Source of the DNA: Mesaphorura yosii
Lineage: Eukaryota; Arthropoda; Collembola; Poduromorpha; Tullbergiidae
Direction: 5' to 3'
Assembly (NCBI GenBank): GCA_009869945.1
Contig: WIXG01000114.1
Span: 62,001-126,000, forward strand
DNA: 64,000 nucleotides
Part shown: positions 1 through 13,505 of the stretch, piece after piece
Numbering within the stretch: position 1 is the first letter of the stretch
Layout of the letters: each line of letters starts with the position of its first letter
The notes under the pieces: model-generated
The model's input: only the letters and a program-made list of their open reading frames with translations
Told to the model about the DNA's origin: nothing
Database searches by the model: none
Program-made: the position numbers and the translations under genes

Positions 1-1383
1 AATCACCGTTCCACAGATTCCACTGCCTGTGACTATGACCCTATCTTATAGCATCTGTGCTCCCGTAATTAGGGTCGAAACTAATTTCTGCATGTTATGT
101 TATTGTAAGCAGAAGCGTATTTTCAGAAGAGCAGTGAATGAAAGAAGATGAGTTTTAGTTGTGATGGAAGAAACTCATTTCACGTTCTTTAGTTCGCTCA
201 CACTTATTCCATTAAGTGAATAATATTATTTCTCGCTTGCATTCCGCACCCATAAATAACATTTAATATTCACGGAGAAACTGAGAAGTACATATAGAAT
301 CGAGCCACGGAGAATGTTGATGAGTTAATGCTAATGCTTCCATCAGTGTTATTCCAGGCCCGGAGAACCAAACCGAATAGTACTGCGTATGCGTGCAATT
401 CGAGAAATGAATTACGAAAACTGTTATTCCAACAAAATTGTGCATACTCTTCATCTCTCTGGTTTGGCTGCGGCGCATTCTTACGAATCAGAGTCCAAAA
501 GCCAAGTCGGCGCATTTCGCATAAGATTCTCTTAATGTTATTACTGCCTATGCCGACAACATTGGAGAACTCCTCAGCACGAATTTTACTTGAAATAAAT
601 TGTTTAGCTTTTCTATTTTCGATTTAATGCATATTTTTCTACAAATTGCATTTAGTCTCCGTTTCATCTTTGCCTCCGCGCTGTTCTGGTTGCTGGTTCT
701 GGAACACCGTTGTTTTTGTACTTAACCATATTTTTCTCGTTTTCTATCCTAAAGCAAAAAAGCTATTTTTGCTAATTTAATATGTAAACGAAATTTTCGT
801 GTTTTGCTTTGCTTCAGCTGCAGACTTGACAGAAGTAGTTGGAGAGCAAGTGCATTTGCTGCGGCTGTAACGTTATCCTTGCTGGTATTATTATAATATT
901 ACGAATTTTGGTGGATGGATACCACCAACAGATTGCTTTTCTAAACACTCGTGTATTTTTCTTTCTCATTTTTTGCCGCAACTCATCTTCATCATCATTT
1001 CTTCATCTCTTTCTTCGAACCACCTAGATTTCTCCGAGTATGCCTGTTTGACGTACTCTGAAATCTCTTCCATGTTCATGCTAAAAGTTAATACATTTAA
1101 CCTTTCATTTCCCCTGAGAAATTCATCACGAGACATGAAAGCGGCCTCACATTTAGTATATCAGCCTCTCAGATCTGAAGAGCGAGAATATTTCTTAATG
1201 CGTAATTCATATTAGTCAAAATTAACTAAAGTTTCCTCGAGGACTGTTCCACACCACACACGAAGACACTGACACACTCAGCACACTCGGAACTTAATAC
1301 TCAAATAAGATGCAACTGAAAATAATCATAAACGAAAAGATTCGCCTTGAAGTGAGAAGCCTCCGCCACCCGAGCTCACTTGC
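1..1383. other. Intronic or 3' continuation of the membrane collagen gene; no exon assigned
   Basis: On the minus strand the collagen gene must continue toward position 1, because its last visible exon (1384-1419) ends at a splice donor and not at a stop. I searched this stretch on the minus strand for further Gly-X-Y exons and found none that keep the triplet pattern. A short minus-strand reading at about 1-45 contains Gly and Cys codons, but it breaks the triplet and has no firm acceptor. Short open frames here look like chance. Confidence 0.4.
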
Positions 1384-4300
1384 CTCGTTTCCTTGAGGTC
1401 CATCCAATCCGATAGGCCCCTCGGAGAAAGAAAAGAACGAAACAGAATAAAATAAAAAAGCCAACCAAGACCAAGACTACAGAGACAGAGAGAATGCAAA
1501 ATAGATTTTGCAGACAGGACGACAAGAATAATCTTCGGGCCAAAATGCAAAGCCGAGTCACTTGAATTCTGATTTCAAATTCAATGTCACGCGGTCTTGC
1601 ACTTTCGCTCGTAAAGCGTATAAAACTCATAAAATGAAGAAAACATAAAATTCTTACAGGAAATCCGTTCTTCCCAGGATTTCCAGACGGACCCTACAAG
1701 TTAATTAGAATTGAAGTCAGGAATTGCAGCTTAATGCGCGCGCTTGCTTTCACTTCTGCCTACCAGCCTCCGTAAACTAAAAATCTAAGCTAATCATATC
1801 TTATGAGCGTTGCAGGAAAGACGATGATAATAAGAGACAGAAGAAGAGTGACTTAAATAGAGGATGAAGTAGGAGCTTATGGTGCACGTACTATGCACTA
1901 TGCGCTGCTTCTAGCATTTAATTTCTTATCAAAAGCTGAAGGAGTGAAGGAGAAAGACTCCATCGAAGAAGAATAAAGTGGCATTAACAGTATTAGTCAG
2001 GGAATATGAAGGGCAAAAGTTCGAAAGTATTTTAAGCCTGCAAATCTTCCATTTAATAAGCTTACCGGTTCTCCAGGATCTCCTTTCTTCCCCTTTCGGC
2101 CTCTTTTTCCGGGCGGGCCTTCTTTTCCTGGAGGACCTGCAACAACGAACAATGACATGTTTGTACATTAGTGTGCAACAATAAAACAATACGGATGCAG
2201 TGCCCAATGGCAATTACGCATTTAAACCCGCAAAAGTGCACGCATATGTTTTAGGCTCGCCATGAATCAAAGAGACAAGTCGAAATCGTGAGACAGATTG
2301 CATGGAAGTAAAAGGAGGAAGTCAGTTACATAAAGACCCATGAAAAGAAACGTTGAAAGGGAAGAAATTATTATTAGTGTCCGGAGAGTTGGCCGTAAGC
2401 CAAGTCATTGGAGAGATAGATTCTGTATTATGTACTGCTCCTCGAACCTGTATCATGTGCCCAATACTCAAGGCTCGTACGTTCATGGAACCCGGGTCGT
2501 TCGGTTGAATAAAAAAGACACACGCAAGATTTTTCACTGAGAAAAGGAAGAGGAGCAGGGGCAGCAGCGAATAGCGAATTTGTCGTGAGCAGAATTGGAA
2601 TCGACTCTTTGGGAATTTTTCATTCTTTTCTCTCTCGCATTACTTTTTCGGTTCTTCTTCATCTTACAACTTTGCTCCTTTTGTGCCGTGCTCTTGGCCC
2701 GTACACGCCGCCGCTAAACCTGCGAACGTGTACGTGTACGCACGAAGCTCGTCTGTTTTGTGTACTTGAAGCTCTAATCCCATAAGTCATTCAACCATAA
2801 GCCCTTTTTGTACTTGTAACACTGCTCCTACTTATCGTGTACCATTAGGCTCAGTACCAATACGGCGCGATACGATGGCAAATGGCGATCCGTGATGCCA
2901 TGAAGCTAGGCGTCTCGTGAAGAAGCGAGGAAACGTGACAATTCTGAGCATACTTTTCTCCGTTTTTAAGACATAAAGAGTAAATGCAATCTTTACTCAA
3001 TGACAACACTATATTACGAGTTATTACACGCGGGACATGAAACCAGGCATCGGCACCCAGCCTATGTTTCATCTTATCTCGTCGCGTCGCGTTCACCACT
3101 CGCAAATCTCGTAACGGCAAAATGACATCGTCCAAGAGCCAACCAGACTTGAGAAGCTGGAATTCGATATCAGAATCGTGTCCAGTACATTATTATTATT
3201 TACGAGTTACTTTGGGAGATAAACTGGTACTGGTTTCATTACAAGCAATTCTTTTCATCTGTGGTGTGGAGATTTGGCCTTATTGCGAAGAAGCCAAGTC
3301 ACTATGAATGATATGGCAATCATTTCTCTGCCATTTTACTTTTTATTGTGTGATTTTGGCTTATGAATTTCGATCAGTGACATATAAAACCTGCGTGTAA
3401 TTACTCATTAACAGTTACAAAAGTGGTCAGTTGTCCGATAGAAATGAGTGCGAGCGCAGGTGAACCAATGAACAGGTTCGGGTTCAATGATTTGTGCTAA
3501 ATTGAAGTCGGACTACGCACTCAGAGTTGAGGTTAATGATATTTTGTTGCTTTTTCGATCAATTTGAATCCTCAGCAGTCTGGACGGACGTCAGTGCTCA
3601 GTGCTTATAAAATCATAACATTGATTATCGATACAAACAGAAGCTCATTAAAACGAAAATGGATTTCTAGATGAAAAATAATCAGTCCACGCTCGACTGC
3701 AATGATTTGATCCATCGCTGTTGCGACATTCCAAGTATGCCTTCTATGCTTGAACCGAGCTGAATCTTGGATTCGTGCAATCTAAACTTGATTTCGATTC
3801 AAGAATTTCTTTCTTGTGTAAATGGATACCGAAGGTTGCTCGGTTGAACTGAACTCGAGGAAGAAATCGTACATCTTTGCTCCTTGCAGTACAAGATTCA
3901 AACTGCGAGGGCAAGTATTCGATTTGAACAAAACTCTTTTAAATTTCTCCCCGTAGACTCCTCAATTTCTCATTTCATTCTTATCCAGTGCATCTCACCG
4001 CTGAACCACGACATTGAAATGCAGAGAAGAGATTCTTGTCCTTATAATAATAATGTACGTGGCACTACACATTTATATTTATGACATGACTTTTGCAGGC
4101 CCTCCGTACGCAAACTTTATGATCTCGCAGATAACTTAATCTGGAACATAAATTGTGTGCGGGCACTGCGGTAATTTGAACTACAGCCCTGAAATGTGAA
4201 ACTGTGTACACTTGTGTATTACTTCGTTCTACTCGAACAAAATGAATGGCTTCAATGAATCAGAATGCATAAAGCGCATTGTACCAATTAACAGCAGCAT

Positions 4301-7300
4301 TTTTGACTTTGATGACTTGGGCAACAGAAATCAACAAGCCCTTAGCGACAATGAGCGTCTGGGTACGCATCGTCGCGGATAATTAGACGCACACTTGAGC
4401 ATTCATTGACTCTACTCCACGGCGTTCACGCTTTGACGGCTCAATTCATTCATCTTGTGCTACGGGCTGCTGTAAATGCCAAGACCTACCAGGACAAGAC
4501 TCTCTATTTTCTATTTTTGCGCAGGAAATGCGTCGCAATGCTCCGCATCTGACAATTGATGACAATTGACATCCTAATTATCCCAAATAGATCCTATTTA
4601 TAGCAGAAGAGAAATGGTTCGGCTCCCGGTGGGGGAAACGACTGAACAAGGCAAGGCGCGGAGAAGAGATTGAATGAAGTGAAATGATCTCTGATTGATG
4701 AGATGAGTCAAGTGTACAATGGAAATGAAAATGAAGAGGACAGGAACAAGAGGAGGCGAGGGAAGAGCCTGGCATTATTGTGCACTGATTTCTGAGCTTT
4801 GATCATCGTGAATTCCTTCTTTTGTTTTCGTGACACTGATCAAGAACTTTCCAGGCTGTGGGTTCAAGTGCCTTCCTTCCAATTCCAACTCAGCGCTTGC
4901 TTCACATGAACAGAGGGCAACCTTTGTCCGCCGCCGTTGCTAACATTGAAATTACGAGCACCTATATCTCTCCTAAATTCAGTTCGGTGTAGACTGACAT
5001 TATCGTGTACATTTACTCATGAGTATAGACACAACAATGAGAAGTCCTTATTGCAGCATGCCCCGATAGTGTAACGGCCCGAAGCACTGAAATCTGAAAT
5101 GCACTTGATGCAATCATTTCCTGAGAAAAGAGTCCAATAATGAATCGTTAACGCTTCTGTCATCTTGTTGCACGCACACCAATTTCCTTTTCCAGAGAAC
5201 ACTTGTAGACTGTGGAGAACTTCTTCCTGGTCCTTCTGCTCAAGTTCCTGAAAGCCTCTAATTTATTGCCATAAATGGCATGGCATGGCGGCTGCCGGCT
5301 GTGGAATTCATTCTGTTCACAATTGCAGGGTGCAAGTGAGCGAGCAAAAAATGTAGCAAAGGGCCTACACGCTGGAATGGAGTCAAATAAAAATGGTTGC
5401 ATAATTTTATCAAGATAGCAAATGCGACAGATGCAAGTACGGCTTTCGCTCATTATTCTGGTCCTCTTCAATGATACTACGCGCGCGCGCGCCTGCGACG
5501 AGAATAAAAATTTTTACAATATTTTTATTTCCTGAAAAGTTAGAAGCGAGAACCTTGGCCCGGCTACAAAAGCATGACATTTCAGTCTCGTATTATTATT
5601 ATGGATAGTAAGAGATGTCATGTATAGATTCACAGATGTCGAGCGAAAGATTCTCAAGATGAATTGCTGCACTGCATTGAGCCTCCACTTTTGACTTCGA
5701 GTTTCATGTTTCATTCTAAAACTCATGTTCAATTTTCCAAGTGCTTTCTATTTATTTTTATTTTGAAATCTTGCTTTCACTTCCGCGATCTTTCCATTCA
5801 GACTCCGTTTGCCTGCGCAGTAGAAGCGACTTTCCATCTCTTTCAATTCAACTCTCAACCATTTTATCTTTCTATTTTGTGAACTATGACTTTTCGTTTA
5901 ATTTAATTAAGGAAGTATAAAAAGAAGGCTGAACTCGAGAATCTTGTTTTCTTTGCGCATTTCTTCTTCTTGACTTGACTCACTTGTCTTACTTTTTGAA
6001 CATGCATTTCTTCAGAGCATTTTTCTACTTGTTTGGTTTCCCGACTACGACTTTTGCACTGTCTTCAGCCATTTCATCGTGCCGAACTGCCAAATGCCAA
6101 GTCATGTGATTTTTCATTTTGCTTTCCACATTTCCCGAGTTGTTGAATGCTCCTTTTTGACTTGGCGGAAGCACAAATTTTCAATGAGAATCAATTTATT
6201 GTACTTTTTGGAGTTGAAGCAAACTATCAAATAATATAAATACAAGCAGCAGACGAGGGAAATAATGCAACGGGGAATCCACGACAGAAAAGTGTGCGTA
6301 CGAATTGAAAAGTTTACAGCCTGTCAAATTGGGAACGGAGAGATTAGACGAAATTGATTAAAAGATTGCTTTCAGAGAAGATTCTTCCTTTTATTTACGA
6401 AACCATGTTTTTACCAATTTTATCCACAGAGGCCTTATTGCTTCTGTTCAATACAGCGTGCAGCAGGGATTCCTGGTTTAAATTCGGAAACTCCTTCCAG
6501 TTCAATTGAACGCATTTACATGACAGTTGATCTGATAAGTGCGGATCAATCAAAGGATTCTAACAGCAAAGCTAGGCTAAAAATACACTTAAGAGATTCT
6601 GCCTCAACTTAACCTGGCCGACCTGAATCAGATTTAGAAGAAGCCTTGACAGCATGACGCTCATGTGTCTATGAACTGCGAACCTATGCAGGGCAATTTT
6701 CTGAATTAGTTTAGGCCTTGTACTCCAAAAATTTGAAGTTTCTGTCCATTAACCGCGTAAAATCTCCATTAACCTGACATATAGATAAAATGGAAATTAT
6801 ATGCAAATGTATGCAGGCTAAATGGTAAAAGCCGAACACCACAGACGTCAAATGTACGATGCGAAAGAGTCAAGATTAAATTAAGAGGGAAAAACGTTCA
6901 TATTCACGTTCTAGGATGTAATTAATCATTTAAAGTGAGTGAATGAAATGTGCCGTGCCTTTAAAGTTTTTGCGTTCTGCCACGCCGTGCTGCTGCGCAT
7001 CAGTTAAGTCCAGAGTCAGAATTTTAAAACAAAAACCATCGCCGTCCATCAGCTTAATTCTTTGATAAATGGACTCACGAACCAGTCACTCGCCATTTTT
7101 CGTGTCCCACAGCAGTAAGTTTGGCTCCAGCAGATTGTGCACGCTAGAATTTCTAAAATGTGGATTGCATTTACTTGTTTATACTCATTCGTACCAAGAA
7201 CTGCCACAAATACTTGCTAGAGTGAATGAAATGTGTCGTGATATATGAGCTGGAAGATTGGCAGGGAAAGGTTTGTAAAACTTTTCTCTTAAAAACATGT

Positions 7301-10300
7301 TTATGATTATTTTGCTTGCCACGTCCTACATCAAGTACGGCAACGGCAAGTAGGAAAGATGTATGGCGGAGCACACCTTTTCATCTCTCCGCTCCTGTTT
7401 CTCGAGAATGCATAAACATGAGTATAACTTTCCAAAACAAATAAACGCGTACAGAAGAAAAATTCATCCGAAAAGTTAAGAATTACGCAGCAGATCAGAA
7501 TTCGCGAGAAAAGTTCTCAACTCTTGTGCTCATAAGTCTGGGCGTGTATGCATGCGGTTGAGTATCATAATAAAACATCATAAAGCTCAAAAGTCAAAAG
7601 CCCTCGACTTCATCCACACTTGTGAAAATAAATGAATTGAATTCCTCGTCCTGGCTCTGACGTCCTGCTTCCCGAATCGATGTCAACGTCAACAAAATTA
7701 AGAATGAGACGGGAAGCGATTTTGCGACTACGAAAGCCCAAAAACTAATCCCAGGCCAAAATCAGTCAGAGCTCAACACTTGTCCTCTGAAAATGCCACA
7801 CACGTCATGAATTCTGCTGTGTGTGTTCGCTGCCTGCGTTTATTTAAAGCAACTGCAAATGCATCAAATTTAATTTCAGTGCCTCTACGCAAACATTTTC
7901 TCCGTCGTGTCAGCCTCCTGACTCGATACTTTTCGCGCATGAAGCAAAAAATGGGTACTCTGACATTAATACAAATCACTTGCATGCTCTGCACTTAATG
8001 TCGCATTTGCAAAGCTGTTTCACGGAAAACGAGACGCGAGGAGAAGATTATACTCTTTAGACTTCCGAAAAGCAGGCGCGGAGCGAATATCGTCAAGTCA
8101 AAGAGTAAATCATCTGGAAAATTGTAATCTTCACTCTCCTCCTTAATCTCATCATTTCAAAGAAATTTCAACAATTTATCTTCATAAACTCCATGATTTT
8201 GGCAATCGTACATGCACGGCACAATGTAAACAAAAAGGTTCAGACTACGAAGGCGACTACTCACACAAGTTCAAAAGTATTCACTCCCGAAAGTAGCTAA
8301 AGGAGTATTTTATTTAGAGAAATGCAATTATTCGAAACTTCATACGGTGTTGTCCGCAATTCGTAACAAAGTTATGATATTTCATCGCCCACGAAACTTG
8401 TTCACTCAAAGGTCACCGCAATTGTTTCTCTGATTGCGGATCGTGTTAATACAAGTGATGGAAAAGTTACTCAACAATACACGAATTGATTGTTAACATT
8501 GAAATGTTTCATTCAAACTACACATGTCACATTGGAGGAATTTTCTTACAGCAAAGCGTATGGGTCCCTTTCCAATGCGACCGAAGTTCAATCAAGTTGT
8601 TGGCATTAATAAAATTTTACGAGCTTCTGTTTAGTTGTTTGCTACTCAAGGGATGTAGCACAGCACAGTAAAATTATGGCTGTCACTTGAACAAATATGT
8701 ACTTTGTCATCAAGTAGCCTGCCAAGCCAAGGCTCGGAACATTAAAACTGGCAAAGTTCACAGAATGTCGAAATATGCAAAGGACGACGAGTCGTCTTTG
8801 TGAAAAGCATGGTGGAACCTTCTACACATGTAAATGTATGTAAAACACTCAATTTGCCATTTTTATGTGTTTGTGCAGTGCGAGAATTATGCGTGCTGTC
8901 TCTTGACAAGACAAGACACAAGATCACGAAAAAGTCATATAAATTTTCGATAATACAGCCTTGGCTTGTCACACATGACGCATCGTTGTAGACAAATGTT
9001 GTCTCACGCTGTTGTTTTAGCGCTTAATCCCACGTACCATGAATTTCACTAGCTGCGTAAACTTCGCAAAAGCAAACGCAAAACTCATGTCTCGTAAAAC
9101 TCGCCTACTCTTTTCGCATAAAATGGATTGTAAATTGCATTGTAAACTTCGTGTGTCGTGTCTCTCGTATTCCAGCCTGCAAATTGGCATAATTATATTA
9201 CTTGATCCAGACAAAGAACGCTGTACACATAATAAAAAGTTTACGACTCTGCTAAATGTCGTTTTTATAAATGCTTTAATACTTTGAGCCGCATAAACAC
9301 ATCCAATTAGATCGTGAACTCAGATTCGTAGAGTACGTGGAATCTAATGTCAGACTTGACTTGTGCGATTAAAATATCAAACATAAGACTTTGTGCTAAG
9401 ATTTGTGACTCGATTAGATTTGAGCTGAGGAGGGCTAAGCTACGCAATGGAAATTACATATCGCAGAGATCAACCCTTTTCTTTTACACTTAAACAAAAG
9501 GCATACGACAAATCCTAATTTGTCAGAATGATTTATAAGATCCAACTTCGGAATTCTTGTTTTCTTCTGAAGCTTCAACTTTCAACACAATCCCTCGTAA
9601 ATGGAATCATTCTGGAAGATATTTTCAATTAACGAACACTAACCTTCGAGGAAAGTTGACAAATTCGTACAACGCATCGCATACGCATCAGAAAGGTGAG
9701 CAAGCAAACAACTGCATTTACGCATTCCAACCTTATCAAAACAGAATCTTTTTACTCACGAGGGTTGTTCGAGTTTGAGTTTACCTTTCAAGCATCATTC
9801 GCTTTTTACCAGGTGCCTCGCTAGTAAAGCTTTAAAAGAAGACAAGGCGAAGAGAAGACTAAGTCCAGAATAGTTGCGAAGGGTTCTTTTGTGAACGGGC
9901 CCATGCTCTGCCCATAATCATCATCATGTACACAGTGTGCACAAGAATTACGAAAAGAGATGTTAATGACTATGTTTTCATAATAAACATGCTGATTATT
10001 TATTGGCCATTCATTTTCCCCATTGAATTACGGTCGGCACTTGAAAGCATAATTCCTATGATTCAGTTCAAACTCTTGGACAGCAACAATCGCACACGAC
10101 CCAACTCCTTTGAATCGGCCTTCGGCCATCGGCTTTCGTCTTTAGCCTCTATTCAACAAGTTAAGACAAAAGGAAGCAGCTCGGCGCGAGACTACGAAGC
10201 ACGAAGACGGAGAAGGTGGAAATCTTCCCATTGTTCAGGAGCACAGCAGCAATCCACGAAGAAATCGTGTAATTTGAATAGGAACTTTTCAACTTGAAAA

Positions 10301-13300
10301 TATTTCTTGTATCCAACACAAGATGCAAAGGACGGCAGGCAGGCAACAATGCAGTGGAATGAGAAAAGCCCACTTGTGGTCTCACAGCCAGCGTTTTGCG
10401 TTTTCGACTTGAACTCATAGTCACAGTCTCTCGTATTGATTCAATGAGTAAGAAATAAACTAGAGAAACATTTCTATTACGTATTCGTACTCTGTTGATT
10501 ACAATCTCTTTTGCTGACTGACTTGTACAAATAAAGTTACGGCTCAGCAGTATTATTACTTCATTTTCTGTATATTATGTACTCATTTCTCATTTATAAG
10601 GATTTCCAGACTGCTGCTGCCGCAGTGGTGCAGCGTACACGAAATTAATCAATGTAAACATAACGCACGGTGTATTAATATTTGCATTGCATGATGCATT
10701 CCACACAAGTCTTTCACTTCAGAGGTCTGAATCTACATGAAAAATCGCCTCAGTCTCGTTACTTGTTACGTTACGCGGTTACGATATAAGTGAAAAGTGG
10801 TGGACGAAAATTCGGGAATCAAGGCACGATATAGCATGGGCATACGCAACCACAACAGGCATGTGTCAACGTCTCCTTTCATAATAATCCGGCAGAGCAA
10901 AGCAGGAGTGAACAACGCAAGATGCAGTACGCGCACAAAATCTTAACATGAAAATGGAATTTGTGGAATCCACAACATCACATCGTTCATGACAAAGAGT
11001 CGGGTCTGGTTTGGTTATGTTGTGGGCTATTAATTATTTACGAGGTTGCATCCAAGTCAAGAAACTAAACCAGCAAACCAGCAGTGTCTGTGACTTTGTA
11101 ACCAATACAAAGGCCGTTGTGTGCGTATCTGCACTAAATCCACCGAAATGTATACCAAATGCGATTTGAAATACTTTAATGGATTTTTGCGCGTAAAATA
11201 TGCATGTGTGACTCAAGCTTTGTTGGTGCGTATTTCCTACTCTATTCTTCATTCTCACTCTTTCATTTTCGCAATATTTACTCTCATAAACAGGCGGGGA
11301 AATACTCGGCATTTAGCGCTTAGTCAATGAGGCATGTACTTCCCCTTCTTTGCACGCAGTTAATCACCCTTCTCGGTTCGCCATTATTCACTATGCTTAT
11401 TCTGCCACGAACAGAAAACCAGTGCGTAACCGAAACGCGAGCCTGGTATTTATGGCAATGCGTAAAACGAGATTTGCAAAAAGAGTCAGGTTTCCATTTC
11501 AACTGCCACACAGTTTACTGCTTGTGCTTCTACCCCTCTACGTGAAACCCAAAGACCGGCCATGGCCATGAAACACAGTCAGGCAATGGAAAGAAAAGTA
11601 AAGCAGGGAGATAGAAATCAAAGAGTTTTTATGGCGCACAATAAAGATCATATTTGTGGTGATTAAACGTCGAGCATCGCAGCTCAGCAACGCAGGAAAG
11701 GAAATAAAGATTTTTCGCATTGTCGAATCTTTTGTCTAGTTTCTTTTCGCTACTGCACAGCGCGGCATGGAATGACAGGAGCTCCAGCCTTCTTTTAATG
11801 GACGCAGTTAAAGAGGTTTATGCTGTTTTGTATCGCCCTGAACGGTTTTCCCATTCATAACGTTCAGCTGCAATAAAGGAGATAAAAGGACAACAAAATA
11901 AGATTAGACTTCTTTTCGATTGGTCGAAGAGAGAAGAAGATCCAGTGTTGGATTCCCAAATGGTAGTAAATGTGCGAAACGTGCCCTGTTTCTGTTTTCT
12001 CCTGTGCTCCTTTTGTTTACTACGCTCATGACTGTGTGCCTGCTTGGCTCACCGTTGGGCCAGTTCGGCATGAAATTCTTTGCTCCTTTGTGCACAGAGC
12101 ATTCATCGAATACACAATTTGGGTGATTTTGTCAAAACACGTCCGCGTACGGTACAACAAATAAAGCAAGCTGTTGGCTGGTGGTCTTAGTTATACTTTC
12201 GGTTTCAAATTCTATCTGGTCGCTCAATGCTCCCGTTCTCGATTTCCAATTCTCAGGCGTATTTGCCTAAAATGCCGAATTCAGAGTGGGGAGTTGGTAG
12301 GATACCCTCACCGTACGCGTACGTGATTTGAAGGACTACGTGAGTTAAAATGTCAACAGGGTGCCACAAATATTTATAAATGGCTGAGCCGCTGACTGTT
12401 GAATGGTTCCTTTATGCTTCGCAGCCTTAACCCGAATTTAATCTGAATTTCAGGTTTATGGCTTAACTTAGCCTGAGCCTTGTGCGTTCGGCGCAATGCC
12501 GTAATTCGAAAATGATAGACTGGTCTCTCATCCATCGTTTCTTTTCTTCTTCTGTTGCAGGATTAAGCATTACATTTCTGAATCCGCAATCCGCTCCACG
12601 CACGAATCGCATCCAAGAATATTGGCCACTACATTTTCGCATGACTTGTTAGGCTCAAGAGAAATAAAAAAACGGTTTAGTTTATTTCGTGGCTCGCATG
12701 CACGAACTCTGCTTCTAAAAGTGCTTCTCTTCTGCCCTGCCGCCGCCGCACGAAACACGAAGCAGGCTGGTAAAATGCAGAGTTGTAACAAGTAGAACAT
12801 GAAATGAAAATGAAATGCCTTTATTGCACTTCGAACACGCGCGCGCTGTGACTTATAACATCGGCCGTCTAGAGACTTGAGTTCAAGCCGGCGAAGAAAA
12901 AAGTTGTAATAAGATTTCGTATAATAATTTTGTATCTTACCTGTTGGACAGCTACAAATAGCATTGTCTTGCAGGTCTCTCTTGACCCTTGTTGGAACTG
13001 AACCATTTATGGCCGTGGCGGTGTCGGCGATCGAGCTGCTGCTGAGGAAAGTTGCTCCTGCCGGACTCGAACTAGTATCACCATACTGATGTGCTAAGAG
13101 TTCAACTTGTTGTTTGAGTATTGACAATTGACGGTCCAGGACCAATACTTGCACAGCCAGCAGAAGGAGAAGGACGGAGAGGAGAAACGTGATTATATAA
13201 TGAATATTTACATTGACAAAGTCCCATGATCTCCTCTTCTTGCGAACCGATGCACACGACGATGATGAAGAGGATCTTTGGTTGCTGCGGCTATTCTTTG

Positions 13301-13505
13301 GCTTGCTTCGTGGCTGATTCTGGAGTTGGTCTTTCTCTCTGGACTCGTTCTGTGTCTCAACATCGTCGTCACTCAGATTCCCGTACTCTTCAGGGCTAAC
13401 GCAGCAACTTAGGCTTCTACAACTCTTCTTCGCCGTGGTCGACGTACCTGCGGCCAGTTTCTGTGGATTCGAGTCGCTCTCAACCAGAATTACACCGACA
13501 CCCAT
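1384..13505 (-). CDS. Membrane-anchored (type II) collagen, 5' part of the gene
   Basis: Four exons are supported on the minus strand: 13505-12941, 2136-2066, 1693-1658 and 1419-1384. Exon 1 encodes 188 residues: a Ser/Arg-rich cytoplasmic N terminus with no signal peptide, one hydrophobic segment (about residues 101-123), a short heptad-like stalk, an RVKR furin-type site (173-176), then CSCPTG, where the collagen begins. Exon 1 ends in phase 1 with a G that completes a Gly codon with exon 2. Exons 2, 3 and 4 encode 8, 4 and 4 uninterrupted Gly-X-Y triplets and are 71, 36 and 36 bp long, as expected of collagen exons. The ATG at 13505 begins the open frame, and the frame read past 12941 loses collagen character. 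TM plus furin site plus collagen is the layout of gliomedin/colmedin and of collagens XIII/XXIII/XXV. Such proteins are matrix or cell-adhesion molecules that can be shed. The C-terminal domain that would tell these apart is not visible. Extra exons inside the long intron are possible. Confidence 0.75.
2137..12940 (-). other. 10.8 kb first intron of the membrane collagen gene
   Basis: The donor is at 12940 (CAG, then GTAAGATAC read on the minus strand) and the acceptor at 2137 (TTGTTGCAG). The phases of the flanking exons match (1 to 1, rebuilding a Gly codon). I saw no other collagen exon, protein-like frame or RNA gene inside it. A CG dinucleotide run lies at about 5481-5491. The many short open frames have no recognisable composition and no splice support. 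Confidence 0.6.

Noticed and set aside
1-45. Minus-strand Gly/Cys-containing stretch as a further collagen or NC exon
   Set aside because: The Gly spacing breaks the triplet, the acceptor is unclear and the window ends there.
12570-12940. Continuation of the collagen exon 1 frame beyond 12941 (311-codon open frame in all)
   Set aside because: After CSCPTG the frame loses family character, while a GTAAG donor sits exactly where collagen triplets should start; a phase-matched Gly-X-Y exon exists at 2066-2136.
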